A DNA stretch of 26,738 nt from Seminavis robusta (GCA_903772945.1 CAICTM010001565.1:1-26738); one strand, 5' to 3'; shown: positions 1-9,683, counted from the first letter of the stretch. Made by a program: numbers and translations. The notes: generated from the letters alone by a model not told the origin.

Positions 1-297
1 CGGGGCGAAGCTGAAAGGGATGAGCGCGCGGAGCGCGCGAATACTGTTTCAATAAAGGGAGTTAGGTGTTGGTAATAAAAGATTTATGGAAACGGAGACG
101 ACCCAGGGGGCATATGAATAATAGTAGGTACGAGCACGCTAGCTAGGTACCGCGAAGCGCGAAGAAAGAAATCGGGGAAGTTATCCTGGATCCGGGACCG
201 TGGACGGAGCTTGGACAGCGATGATGCCCACAACACCAGTCACCAGGTCGTCCATCCTCTCTTCTTCTTCGGCCCATCCATCAATCAATCGTTGGAC
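1..297. other. Left-edge noncoding DNA, 5' flank of first CRAL-TRIO gene
   Basis: I see no convincing gene here. An open frame continues upstream of the ATG at 298 to a TTG at 211, but it has no ATG before 298 and reads as untranslated leader. Short runs of the palindromic type common in this window occur near 138-150 (CTAGCTAGGTACC). GC-rich alternating sequence sits at 23-40. Confidence 0.5.
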
Positions 298-1347
298 ATG
301 ACTATGGTGATGATACGCCTTGTTCTGCTTTGGGCGCTGCTTCTCACTCTCGGACAGTATACCAGTCAAGGTTCAGACACCGGCACCAAAAGTGGTCTGA
401 TAAAAGACGCGGATGCTTCAGAGGCTGCTCTCCATGATGATGATGATGATAAAGTTTCATGTTCTCCCGTTGTGTCTCGTTGGAGTGAGGAAAACCTTGT
501 CAATGTCTCACGATTGTGGAAGCTAGATACCACAGCTCAAGATTTGCTTAGGCAGCTAGGCAAAGCAGTCTCTGATGTTGATCACTGGAAGAACGATCCA
601 TATGAAGCGATCCGATTCTTGTACCAGTTTGACATGGATCTTTCTAAGTCTGAAAAACTCTTCCGGAACATGGTCCAGTGGAGAATCGAAGAAAATATGG
701 ATACTTTTATGGAACGATATCAAGAACCACCAGAAATATTCCACCTTTCTCCTGTTTGCATGCTGGCAGGGCTTGACAAGGAGGGTGACCCTATCATGCT
801 AAACCGGCTTGGCAGTTTTGACGCTTTTGGGATGCACCAACAAGTTGGTACTAATGCCATGCTTGATGCTGATTATTTTTTATTCGAGCTGTTTTCAACA
901 AGGGGCAATGGCATACCCAGCCATTTGGACTGGCAGCAATACCATTATGAACCAATGACTGGCAAACGGTTCACACAATTTACGGTTATTGTGGATCTGC
1001 ATGGGTTAAGTGTACGTCAGTTCCACCCAGCACTGTTTGGATTGCTCAAGAAATCTTCCTATATTGGTCAATACTATTACCCAGGGCTGGCCAAACGTAT
1101 TGTTGTTGTTCGGGCTCCCAAGGTCTTTCGAATGGCTTGGGGGATAGCCAAACACTTCTATGATGAACAGAGCCTGCGGCTCTTGAAATTCATCACCAAT
1201 GATGACTATCTTGAAGCTTTGCAAGAGTTTGTTGATCTAGAAGTGCTGCCACCTGTCATGAATGGGAAGGGCAAGCAGATGCCAGGATACATGGAGAAAG
1301 TCAAGTTGGAAGGAGGTAGCATTTCTGAACAAATGCAAACTCGGTAG
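298..1347 (+). CDS. Secreted/lumenal CRAL-TRIO (Sec14-like) lipid-binding protein, copy 1
   Basis: Single-exon gene of 349 residues. The ATG at 298 is chosen because it is followed directly by a hydrophobic signal peptide (about residues 5-20, rich in Leu); the frame upstream has no ATG. After a short acidic linker containing a run of Asp (46-51) comes a CRAL-TRIO N-terminal helical part (about 75-140, with LFRNMVQWRIEE) and the lipid-binding lobe (about 145-320). The lobe shows the family pattern DKEGDP, then IVDLHGLS, then YYPGLAKRIVVVRAPKVFR followed by a W..AKHF gate-like segment. Family members bind phosphoinositides or other hydrophobic ligands and move or present them between membranes. 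Most are cytosolic, so a signal peptide is unusual. It is about 60% identical by eye to the next gene, so the two are tandem duplicates. Ligand is unknown. Confidence 0.9.
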   Translation: MTMVMIRLVLLWALLLTLGQYTSQGSDTGTKSGLIKDADASEAALHDDDDDKVSCSPVVSRWSEENLVNVSRLWKLDTTAQDLLRQLGKAVSDVDHWKNDPYEAIRFLYQFDMDLSKSEKLFRNMVQWRIEENMDTFMERYQEPPEIFHLSPVCMLAGLDKEGDPIMLNRLGSFDAFGMHQQVGTNAMLDADYFLFELFSTRGNGIPSHLDWQQYHYEPMTGKRFTQFTVIVDLHGLSVRQFHPALFGLLKKSSYIGQYYYPGLAKRIVVVRAPKVFRMAWGIAKHFYDEQSLRLLKFITNDDYLEALQEFVDLEVLPPVMNGKGKQMPGYMEKVKLEGGSISEQMQTR

Positions 1348-2020
1348 GTACAGGTAGTCTGCATCCTTGCCATTAACGGAGCCTTTCAATAGAAATGACA
1401 ATCCAAAGCTCTTCCCCTGGTAATTGCGCTTGGGCTGACTTAGTATGGTTTTGTTGGAGTGACTCCGTCGATGCAAGACACGTGTTCATTTGCTTGGTTC
1501 TTTAGATGATATGGACGCATCGTAGACCCTTCTGATTATTGTATTATTGATGTGAGTTTCACGTACACATGTCCGATGTTCGATTGGAGCTAGGATATAG
1601 AAAGTGTTCGTTGAAGCGTGCTAGAGTGATGTCCAACCCATACCTTAATGAATCAAGTCGAGTCAGAGTCGGACCGAAGGCAAGAAGCAAAGATGCCAAC
1701 TAGGGAACCGAAAGAAGAAGCACCATGAGTGGCAGTCGTCCTTTAGCTTTTGAATACATAAGCAACGAAAGGCTGGGCCTGCTGGCACTTTTCTCTCCCC
1801 TCGTGGATCACTATTCAGTACCACCAGATACATTGGGTTGTCAGCTCTACTCTAGATAATTTCCCTACTCTAAAACCCCCCATAGACTCGTAGTACCCTT
1901 TGGATGGCTCCAAAGACCAGTTAATTTTAGCAACTCGGCTGGCTTGAAGCCAAGATCTTGATCTTTGTCCCCAAGATCCAAAAATCAACGCACCCCAAAA
2001 TACTCAACGGGAATTAATTA
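1348..2020. other. Intergenic region between the two CRAL-TRIO genes
   Basis: About 670 bases holding the 3' end of copy 1 and the promoter and leader of copy 2. No open frame here looks like a gene, and I see no clear repeat shared with the region upstream of copy 1. The duplication is therefore visible mainly in the coding parts. Confidence 0.5.
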
Positions 2021-3100
2021 ATGTGGCTTACCCGCACCGTCCTAGCAACGATGATGTTGAAGGGTCTGTTTCTAGCACTGTTGCTAGTGTCTTTTCTGCA
2101 CGTTGGGCATTGTAGCAGTCCCATTACAGATACACGTACCCCTGATACTGGTGATACAGAAGATGGTCCGGAAACAGCAGAGACCGAGTCGGAAGAATCA
2201 TGTGGCACGGTCTCATCTCGGTGGGTAGAGCCAAACATCATGCAAGTCTCCAAAATGTGGAATTTCAATGCAACAGCTCAAGAGCTGCTAAGGAATCTTG
2301 GAGAGTCCCTTGCAGATGTGGATCATTGGAAAAATGATCCATATGAAGTCGTCCGATACCTACACAAGTGGGACATGGATCCATCAGATGCAGAAAAGCA
2401 CTTTCGAGGAATGGTTGAATGGAGACTTCAAAATGATGTTGATACCTTCATGGAACGATATCGAGAGCCACCAGCCGTATTTCATTATTTTCCTCTCTTC
2501 ATGCTGGAAGGATTTGACAAGGAAGGGGATCCAATTTTGGTTTACCGAATGGGCAGTTTTGATGCATGGGGGTTGTACCAGCAGGTGGGGGCTGATATCT
2601 TTCTGGATGCCAGCATTTTCATCCGAGAGTTAATCTCAAAGCGGGGCAATGGTATGCCACCAGAATTTGACTGGCAGCAACAATATTATGAACCAAAGAC
2701 AGGGGGTGAACGGATGCTACAATTCACTGGTATTGTGGACCTCCATGGGTTGAGCACACGTCAGTTCCACCCAGTCTTGTTTGGCTTGCTGAAAGAAGCA
2801 GCCCATATTGCACAAGCATACTATCCAGGGTTGGCCAAACGTCTTCTTTTCATTCGGGCCCCAAAGATCTTTCGCATGGGATGGAGTGTAGCCAAACATT
2901 TTTATTCCGAAGAGAGTATGCGGTTGGTGAATATGATTACTGAGGACAACTATCTGGAAGCATTTGAGGAATATATGGATGTAGAAGTGTTGCCACATGT
3001 TATCAATCCAGTGAATGGCAAGGGCAAGCAGATGCCAGGCTACATGGAGAAGATCAAGATGGAAGGAGGCATAATATCAGGAACCATGGAAGACCAGTAG
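2021..3100 (+). CDS. Secreted/lumenal CRAL-TRIO (Sec14-like) lipid-binding protein, copy 2
   Basis: Single-exon gene of 359 residues beginning at an ATG. A clear signal peptide (about residues 11-30, ending in VGHCSS) precedes an acidic, Thr/Asp/Glu-rich linker of about 25 residues. The CRAL-TRIO fold follows, with the same landmarks as copy 1: DVDHWKNDPYE, DTFMERY.EPP, DKEGDPI, GSFDA, IVDLHGLS, YYPGLAKR, RAPK.FRM.W and a shared C-terminal tail GKGKQMPGYMEK. Linkers and signal peptides have diverged much more than the fold, as expected for an old duplication kept by selection. Likely role: binding or transfer of a lipid or other hydrophobic ligand inside the secretory pathway or outside the cell. 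The ligand cannot be read from the sequence. Confidence 0.9.
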   Translation: MWLTRTVLATMMLKGLFLALLLVSFLHVGHCSSPITDTRTPDTGDTEDGPETAETESEESCGTVSSRWVEPNIMQVSKMWNFNATAQELLRNLGESLADVDHWKNDPYEVVRYLHKWDMDPSDAEKHFRGMVEWRLQNDVDTFMERYREPPAVFHYFPLFMLEGFDKEGDPILVYRMGSFDAWGLYQQVGADIFLDASIFIRELISKRGNGMPPEFDWQQQYYEPKTGGERMLQFTGIVDLHGLSTRQFHPVLFGLLKEAAHIAQAYYPGLAKRLLFIRAPKIFRMGWSVAKHFYSEESMRLVNMITEDNYLEAFEEYMDVEVLPHVINPVNGKGKQMPGYMEKIKMEGGIISGTMEDQ

Positions 3101-3590
3101 GCGTTCCTTGTGCCCTCATTCTGATGATCATCAACCGAACCTTTCCCATGAGTACAAATCTTGTGTGCAGTGGCGTCGAGCAGACGCGTGTGTCATAGCG
3201 GTGGATGCATGGAAGTGGCACCAACCAAACAACAAGATAAAGCCGCTTAAATAGCTAGTGACTGGCTGGTGGAGCCTTATCTTTTGACGAGCAGCATGCC
3301 CCCTTGATATGTCTGCAGCCATGCAGTATCTTGTTCACGAGTTTTGTTTATGGTCTGGCCTCTGATTTGAAGGAATCGAAGCGAGGTGGTAGGGCAAGGC
3401 CGTGCAACCCCAGAGGTCGCAGCCACATCGGCTCTCTGCGAATGGCTTGGGTGGGATTCAACAACCATCTTTCCTTTAGTCCAGGCTTGGTAGGATGAAG
3501 ATTGCTCTAGCTAGTTCTTGCTATATCAAAAATGCTATCAAATTTCTTCACTCATCTAATTTAACAACTGTTCAGCTATGTATACCAGCA
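3101..3590. other. Intergenic region between convergent genes
   Basis: About 490 bases between the stop of CRAL-TRIO copy 2 (plus) and the stop of the Hint gene (minus). It holds the two 3' ends. Open frames of about 63 residues on both strands here lack any recognisable feature and overlap one another, so I treat them as chance. Confidence 0.5.
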
Positions 3591-4880
3591 TCAGGCTGCC
3601 TTCTTCGCATTGTTGGTCTTGACAGCATGGGTCTTGCGAACAACTGAGTAAGCAACACAAACAGAAAAGACAATCAGTGGTCCCATGGAAGCACCAAAGA
3701 GAGCCTCCACAGCAACAAATCCTGACAAAAAAATGCCACTGATGACAACAAAGAGGAGTTCTGCATAGACATTGGAGTCTCTGTGGGCCATATTAATGGC
3801 ATCAATCCCCCATTTGATGTAGAGAGGCATTCCATTCTCATGCATTAGTTGGCAGGGCATGGAAGAGACCCCAAGACAGACAACACGAAGAGGGGCAAGA
3901 TACAAATGAATGTAAGAGGAATGGGGGATAGTGATGAGACCGTTGAGGGTGGTGAACATCTCCTGGTCATCCTTCTGAAGAGCAATGTAGGCCGAAGTCT
4001 GGATGCGGTTGACGACAAGCTTTCCACTGGGAGTCAATGGCGCATAGAGCCCATCTTTCATGACAGTCTTGATTTTCTGAACCTTGTTGGCAGAACCATC
4101 AGCAGTCTGAAGCTTGTCTCCAACAATGATGGAATCAGCACGGACAGGGTGGCTCTTGCCAGCAACATAGAGCAAATGTTCACTGGTAATTTCGAGAGTA
4201 TCGGTATCAGTGGTGATTTGAAGGAACCGCCCCAAGGCAGTTGGGCTTCGATGACCAAATGCATACACCGGCTGATATTCAGCTTTGTCAGTTTCAGTGG
4301 CAGTAAGCACCTTGTCACCCACCTTGAGTTTCTGCATTTCCACTTGTCCTGTGCCCAAAACCTCAACAGAAGCGGTTGCGGAAAAGCAGGTATTATCCTC
4401 GTCAGGGGTTGGAGTTGCCTCTCCAGAGCTGCCTCCTCCTCCTCCAGAGCCTCCTCCTCCAGAGCCTCCTGAACAGAACATATCGGGGCAGTAGGCAGCA
4501 AGAACGCCCCCGAGCGAGTATATGTTTAAGCAGTCCATCAGATCTCGAATTTCAGAGGCACATGCATTACAGCATGATGGGTAAAAATCACAAAAAATGT
4601 ATTTGTAACATGCACACTCTGCCGGACCAGGAGGCACAGATACCGCAGGGTCAAAAACAGCGCCAGGGCAAACTTCAACCCACCACCACTCCTGTTGAGC
4701 TCTGCTTTGACAAATTGAAAAATCTTCGGAGCATCCATCTGGCTGACTATTAGAGCAAGCAGTCCATGCTAGGATCTCACTTGCACATGTCCCAGATTGA
4801 AGGTCACGAGAGGTCGCGCCAGGAAAAGTGCTGTTGTCCTTGAGCGCAGCCAGGTCCAACAGGAAGAACGGAAACTTCAT
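3591..4880 (-). CDS. Hedgehog-type Hint (Hog) domain protein with Cys-rich N-terminal half and C-terminal membrane segments
   Basis: A single-exon model of 429 residues from the ATG at 4880; the open frame runs further upstream but without an ATG. The N-terminus is short and hydrophobic (FPFFLLDLAAL), a weak signal peptide, so an extra 5' exon is possible. Residues 32-136 contain 14 cysteines, including CACYKYIFC and CCNAC, and look extracellular and disulfide-rich. A Gly/Ser linker (about 137-153) follows. The Hint domain begins at Cys165 (TCFSATASVEV) and shows L.VGDKVL, a T-x-x-H motif at 232-235, YAPLT.SGKLVV at 279-290 and a late H....PLR motif at 325-332, which are marks of Hedgehog C-terminal autoprocessing domains. 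The residue matching the second Hedgehog cysteine (motif ASCYA) is alanine here (297). Two membrane segments lie at about 371-393 and 399-414. Expected chemistry: N-to-S acyl shift at Cys165 releasing the Cys-rich half. The linker, membrane tail and N-terminal partner are unlike animal Hedgehog. Confidence 0.85.
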   Translation of the reverse strand: MKFPFFLLDLAALKDNSTFPGATSRDLQSGTCASEILAWTACSNSQPDGCSEDFSICQSRAQQEWWWVEVCPGAVFDPAVSVPPGPAECACYKYIFCDFYPSCCNACASEIRDLMDCLNIYSLGGVLAAYCPDMFCSGGSGGGGSGGGGGSSGEATPTPDEDNTCFSATASVEVLGTGQVEMQKLKVGDKVLTATETDKAEYQPVYAFGHRSPTALGRFLQITTDTDTLEITSEHLLYVAGKSHPVRADSIIVGDKLQTADGSANKVQKIKTVMKDGLYAPLTPSGKLVVNRIQTSAYIALQKDDQEMFTTLNGLITIPHSSYIHLYLAPLRVVCLGVSSMPCQLMHENGMPLYIKWGIDAINMAHRDSNVYAELLFVVISGIFLSGFVAVEALFGASMGPLIVFSVCVAYSVVRKTHAVKTNNAKKAA

Positions 4881-5679
4881 GGTGGCTTTGAACTGGTGGC
4901 TTTCTTTGAAATCCTCGTTTTGTTTCAGGAAAAGGGAAGGTAAAATTGTGATGGATTGATCTTTGAAAGGACCGGAATGTGGTTTCAAGGTCACTTGAAC
5001 TAGCTAGTACGGTAGAGCTTTGGTACAGTTCTTACTGAGTGACAAATCCAAACTTGCTTGCAATGGCAATCGACGGGCTTCATTTCTCAGTGGTGAAACC
5101 CAGGAGCTGCGATTTTGCGCGAACGGTACCGCTACCGCGAAGTCGTGGTCAGACGGAGCTACGATTCTTGCAGGAACGGCACCGGTACCGCACCGCTACA
5201 TGTATGTGGTGTGAGCCGCCTCCCAGGAGCTGCGATTTTGCGGGAACAGTACTGAGAGTGCTCTGACGCCCGCTACCACGAAGTCGTGGTCGGACGAGGC
5301 TAACGATTTTTGCAGGAACGGTAACGCTAGCATGTAGCAACAACGTACGGTAGGTACAGTACGGTACCGATCCAGTACCAGGTACCAGCACTCCGTGACA
5401 CCACCGCTTTTAATTACTTTTAAAATCTTGCACCTTCAGGAGAACTCTTCACTTCCCCTCGCCTGAAACGTTTAAGTTGACTCGCTGGCTTCACGCTCGC
5501 CTCCATGAAACCTCATCAAGGCGACCCCGTCGTTGCGATGGTGGTACCAGCCGTACAAGACAGCTTTCGGTATTCATAGATCTAGCCAAATAGATCTAGC
5601 TTCATCTTCAGGAAGTTCCACCACCCGTATCTGGCATATCATAGTACGAGCGAGCGCCTAGTAGTAGTAGAACCTCGCC
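4881..5679. other. Divergent promoter region between Hint gene and PHD/zinc-finger gene
   Basis: About 800 bases between two divergently transcribed starts, so it should carry both promoters. It contains the degenerate repeat described separately (5099-5331) and dense GGTACC/GTAC motifs around 5340-5390. I see no gene; the small open frames here are made by the repeats. Confidence 0.5.
5099..5331. repeat. Imperfect direct duplication, offset about 123 bases
   Basis: Copy A (about 5099-5180) and copy B (about 5222-5331) share CCCAGGAGCTGCGATTTTGCG at the left, GAAGTCGTGGTC in the middle and TTGCAGGAACGG at the right. Copy B carries about 25 extra bases after its first third. Each copy is itself built of two related subunits of the form GCT(GC/AC)GATT.TTGC..GAACGG, giving four diverged subunits beginning near 5106, 5158, 5230 and 5299. 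The block lies in the shared upstream region of the Hint and PHD genes. Confidence 0.75.
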
Positions 5680-8600
5680 ATGCCTCGACCAGTAAAAAAA
5701 GAAGAGCCAATGACGGTTTCGTCTCCACGGCGATCCTCACGCCGTAGAAGAACGTTGACGCATCCTAAGCGAAAGGTATCCTATCGAGAACGAACTGACG
5801 ATGAAGACCGTGAAATGATGGCGAAAGAGCAAGCAATTGCAACTGGGAAGGATGAAGATGAAGAAACAGAGGAAGAAGATACAACTGCAGCAACAATACG
5901 CCACTCCATCAAAAAGGAGGAGGAACCTGCCACTACCAAACGAAACGTGGCCACGCTTAAACAAGAAGACGATGCTCACAATAGTGATAGCAGTCAAGAT
6001 ACAGCGCCTCCACCCAAACCAACACCAAGACGACAAAGTAGATCGCCGGCGAAAAAGAAGACCAAGAACGATTCACACCGTCGCAAATCCTCTCTTGTGG
6101 AAGATCTGCACAGCGATCTCCTATGCCCCCATTGCAACAAGAAATTCGCCGTCATGTATGGGCTGCAATATCACGTCGACAACTATGTGTGTCGCAAAGA
6201 CCAAAAGCCTGCTGATCCAAAGAAAAAGCAACCCACTGGTAGATCCAATCATAATACAAGGAAGAAGAGGGCTAAACCAGAGTCTGACGACGACCAGGAA
6301 TCCACCGAAAGCGACAACAATGACAGTGAAGATGAAAAGAAACCTGCCGCCAAAGTCAAATCGGACGATTCAGAAGAGGGCGAGGACTTTGATGATGGCA
6401 AACTTACCTCCAGTGAGACGGACGACGATGATGACCATGCTCTTCCCAAGAAAAGGGCCACGCGAGCTGTGAAGAAGGACACTGAGAGTGGGCCGGATGA
6501 TTCCAAGGAAGACGCTGGTGGTGATAATCTCAAGTGTCGTCACTGCCAAAAGAAGTTTGCAAACCGTCGTGGATTATCTTATCACCTTGGTATGTACAAC
6601 ACACACAGTATATATCGTTCCTTTCCCTGCCTCATGTTGTGTCTTACTCTAGAATTCTTGTTCTTCCGTGATTTTGCTCTATAACAATGATTGATTCGAT
6701 TCTTACCCAACAGACAAGAAAGTTTGCCAAACAGACTCTAGCGAAAAGAAGCCAAAAGCGAAATCCAAGAAACGACCATCCTCCGCCAATACAGCAAGCG
6801 CGAAAAAATCAAAACGCTTTCGAGGGCAAAAAGACGATCGAACATGTCCCAAGTGTAAGCGGGTCTTTACCAGTGTCCTCGGAAAGGATTATCATTGCGC
6901 CAATAGGGTGTGTGAGCAAAAGCAAAAGGGGGAATCGAAGGAAATGCCATTTCCCACCCTCGATCCGGGGACCGAATTTATCACAAGGGAATTTGGAGTC
7001 GTCCGAGTCATTAAAGACGATCGGGTCACACCTACAGTTGCATCCTCATTGGACAAGAAAGCACAAGACAAGTACCGATGGTGGAAAAATCAAAAGAGCC
7101 GTCTGGATGGCCGTCGTAGAGAACAATACTTCTCGTCCACGGTGCACAGTCTGGCACGTCGAAAGCGCTTGGGACAGTTGTATTTGGAAGAACTCAAACC
7201 AAAACCACCTCCACACACCGTCAAGCGGACCGTGGTGGAAGATGACAATCGACTGCAACGAGAGATTTGGAAAATATATACAGGGACTACCGAAATTGGA
7301 AGCCAACCGCAGGAAGGGGCGAGTCGCATCTTTCCGAGAATTGGCCCAGAGAATCCTCCTGGAGAACACCCATTGGAACCGGAAGGATCCCATCCAGATC
7401 GAATAGTGGAATGTATTCAGATTCCCGATCGGAGGAAATGCATTGAAGTGGAAGGTTTGGAAGAGACGGAATCGGAAGACGACGAACCCAACAAAAAGAA
7501 GACCAAACGTGGATTCCGGCAGGTGGAGCGAGAAGTGGAGCTTGATACAACAATTAAACCGATGAAGCTGTTCCTCAAGAGAAGATTGTTAACAGAACGG
7601 TACGTCGAGGGTGGCACTCGGTATCGCTGCGTGGATTGCGGGAGAGTGTTTGCATCCATTGTCGGCTGCAAGTATCATGTTACGACGTACGCCTGTCATC
7701 GCCCTTCCACACGGAGCCAGCAGAAATCGCTATCGCGAAAGGAGGTCGAAGAGGCATACGAGCAAAGCGTGGAAGTTCTCATGGAGAGGCAGGAGAACCC
7801 AGCCCTAAGCAACGAGACCGACCCAGCAATCAGACACGAACTTGGCTTGGTGGAGGGCGCACGGTGCATGTCACAATCAACACTTGGCCAGGAGCTTGGT
7901 ACACACGCGAGGCTATCATCTGATGTCGTCGGACTGCTACCACCTCGCAACGTCAGAGGCCAATATTCACAGAAAAAATCTGGCCCGAAGAGGAAGTGGC
8001 TGCCGAAGAAGAAAAGGGAATGGGCGTTCTATCCGCAAGTCTGGCGGTCGCTCGGGTTCAAGGTGGTGCCAAAGAAACCAAGGGCACCAGGGGTAAGCTG
8101 CTTCAAAAAGAAGAAACTACCACCTCTCACCGGATTCCCCAATGCGCAGCTGCAAACAAAAATTCAGGATGCCCACGAACTGCAGATGAAGATGAAAAGT
8201 CTAGCCGAAGAACTAGTCGAGCTCAACAGCGAGTCCCTTGGGGCCTATTATCCCGGCGTATGGAAAGTTTTGCGCTTTAGGAAGCCATCTTCCAAGCCGT
8301 TCTATGTGCAACGTGCAAAGAAGGAAGTTGATTCAGAGGAAGAGGACGATGACGACGACGAGGAGATGGAACTGCCGGCATTGCGTGCGAAACGACCACA
8401 ACCTCCACCAGAGTTTGTTCCTCAGCCGCCCCCCTTTGCTTACGGGCCTCCGGTGATTATCGACGTCAGCGTCCTGGCAAGTGAGGTGGACTCGGGGCGG
8501 TATCCCTCCATGAATCGAAACAATATCAACTCTGAAGAACCCAGCAGGAACGATGAGGAGGACGAGATTCCAGGCGAAAACAAACATGAAGACGAGTGCT

Positions 8601-9121
8601 ACATCTGCAGAGACTCTAGAGGCATCCTGTACCTCTGTGATTTTTGCAACAGAGTCAATCATCTGTTGTGCATTCGGACACGTTTCTTGGTCAAGGAGCC
8701 GGAGCCACACGATGATTTTATGTGCAATAAGTGTAAGATCTTCCTCCATAATTCCCGCTTGGCAAGGTCCCACACCTTCAGCTAACGTGTCAATCGCTTT
8801 CTTGCAGGCATTCAATACATTCTCCAACGACGCCGTCGCGCAGAGAAGAGAAGGCAGAGGAGAAACGGGGAATTGCCTCCGTCTGCAAACGCCACAACAA
8901 CCAGCGCGTCTGCAAACGACAACACAGAAGAGAAGGCGCCCGAGGCTTCCGAAGCGGCTTGTAGTGAATCTCTGCCTGTCACTGAGTTTGACATATTGGC
9001 CAAGAAGAATCAAAGTGTGGACCAGATCGTCGAGCTACTGAAGGACGCCCAGGCCCGGTTGCAGCTGCTGGTGGAAACATCCAAGATCAACGATTTTCGG
9101 CGAAGCCAGTTTGATGCGTAG
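5680..9121 (+). CDS. PHD-finger protein with four C2HC zinc fingers (probable chromatin regulator)
   Basis: Three exons, 5680-6589, 6714-8732 and 8808-9121, with GT-AG introns of 124 and 75 bases; they total 3243 coding bases, giving 1080 residues. Four zinc fingers share exactly the spacing C-x2-C-x12-H-x5-C: residues 149-171, 286-308, 348-370 and 609-631. A PHD finger of the C4HC3 type occupies 932-977 (ligands C932, C935, C945, C948, H953, C956, C974, C977). Between them are acidic and basic low-complexity stretches, including DDDDDEE near 840-850. A very basic patch (QRRRRAEKRRQRR) follows the PHD finger, and the tail (about 1043-1080) looks like a coiled coil. PHD fingers commonly read histone H3 tails; C2HC fingers bind DNA or proteins. 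Intron 1 separates the His and final Cys of finger 2, and intron 2 splits the codon of the last PHD cysteine. No catalytic domain is seen. Confidence 0.88.
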
Positions 9122-9683
9122 TCGTTTGTCAGGTGGATTCACAGCCAAGAGAGCTGCCAAGAGGCACCTGTACAGCGTCCAGGCAAGAGGTGACAACCGA
9201 GCTAGAGGTGACAATCAAGCTACTAGTAGCTAGCTAGAGGTGCAAGATACTAGTACCAGCTACCGGTGGGCAGCAACTTCAGCTATTAATAAAAATGAAC
9301 TCGGAACCACCCGAACCATGACCGGGCCGATTTTCGGATTTTGTTGTGGTTTGTTGAAAAGTGTTAAGCCTTATGTGCTTTGTGTTGATAATAAGTCTTT
9401 CCTTCGCCCTGTGTGCTATGATATATCGGATGCTTGGATGCATTCGTGCAAAGGTTTCATGTGGAAGCTGTCCTACACAGCTCCTCCACCCCAAAAGAAG
9501 TTAGCGGGCTGACCAGTTGAGGAAAATAGTCGAGGACCGCCTTCCAATGGCGCTCGCTTCAAAAGGTGAACCACGTCGGACGCCCGCTGCAGATACAGGA
9601 AACTTAGAATGTGGAAAGTGAAGCCAACAAGTTTCTTGCCACACTTCGAGGCGACAACGTTTTAGTTTTCGTCAAAGAGAACA
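9122..9683. other. Intergenic region between PHD gene and Pro/Thr-repeat gene
   Basis: About 560 bases. It contains a two-copy 18-base tandem repeat (9186-9203 and 9204-9221, unit AGAGGTGACAA[CT]C[AG]AGCT) with a partial third start near 9236, then CTAGCTAG and GGTACC-like runs. No gene-like frame is seen; the rest is the 3' flank of the PHD gene and the promoter of the next gene. Confidence 0.5.

Noticed and set aside
436..453. Asp-run followed by Lys in CRAL-TRIO copy 1, resembling an enteropeptidase site
   Set aside because: It is a short acidic run in a linker, absent from the second copy; nothing suggests processing.
6687..7406. 239-codon plus-strand frame starting in intron 1 of the PHD gene
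   Set aside because: It lies in another frame from zinc finger 3 and the continuous exon 2, and has no recognisable domain.
8553..9041. 162-codon plus-strand open frame overlapping the end of the PHD gene
   Set aside because: It is out of frame with the PHD finger and its intron; the spliced three-exon model explains the region better.
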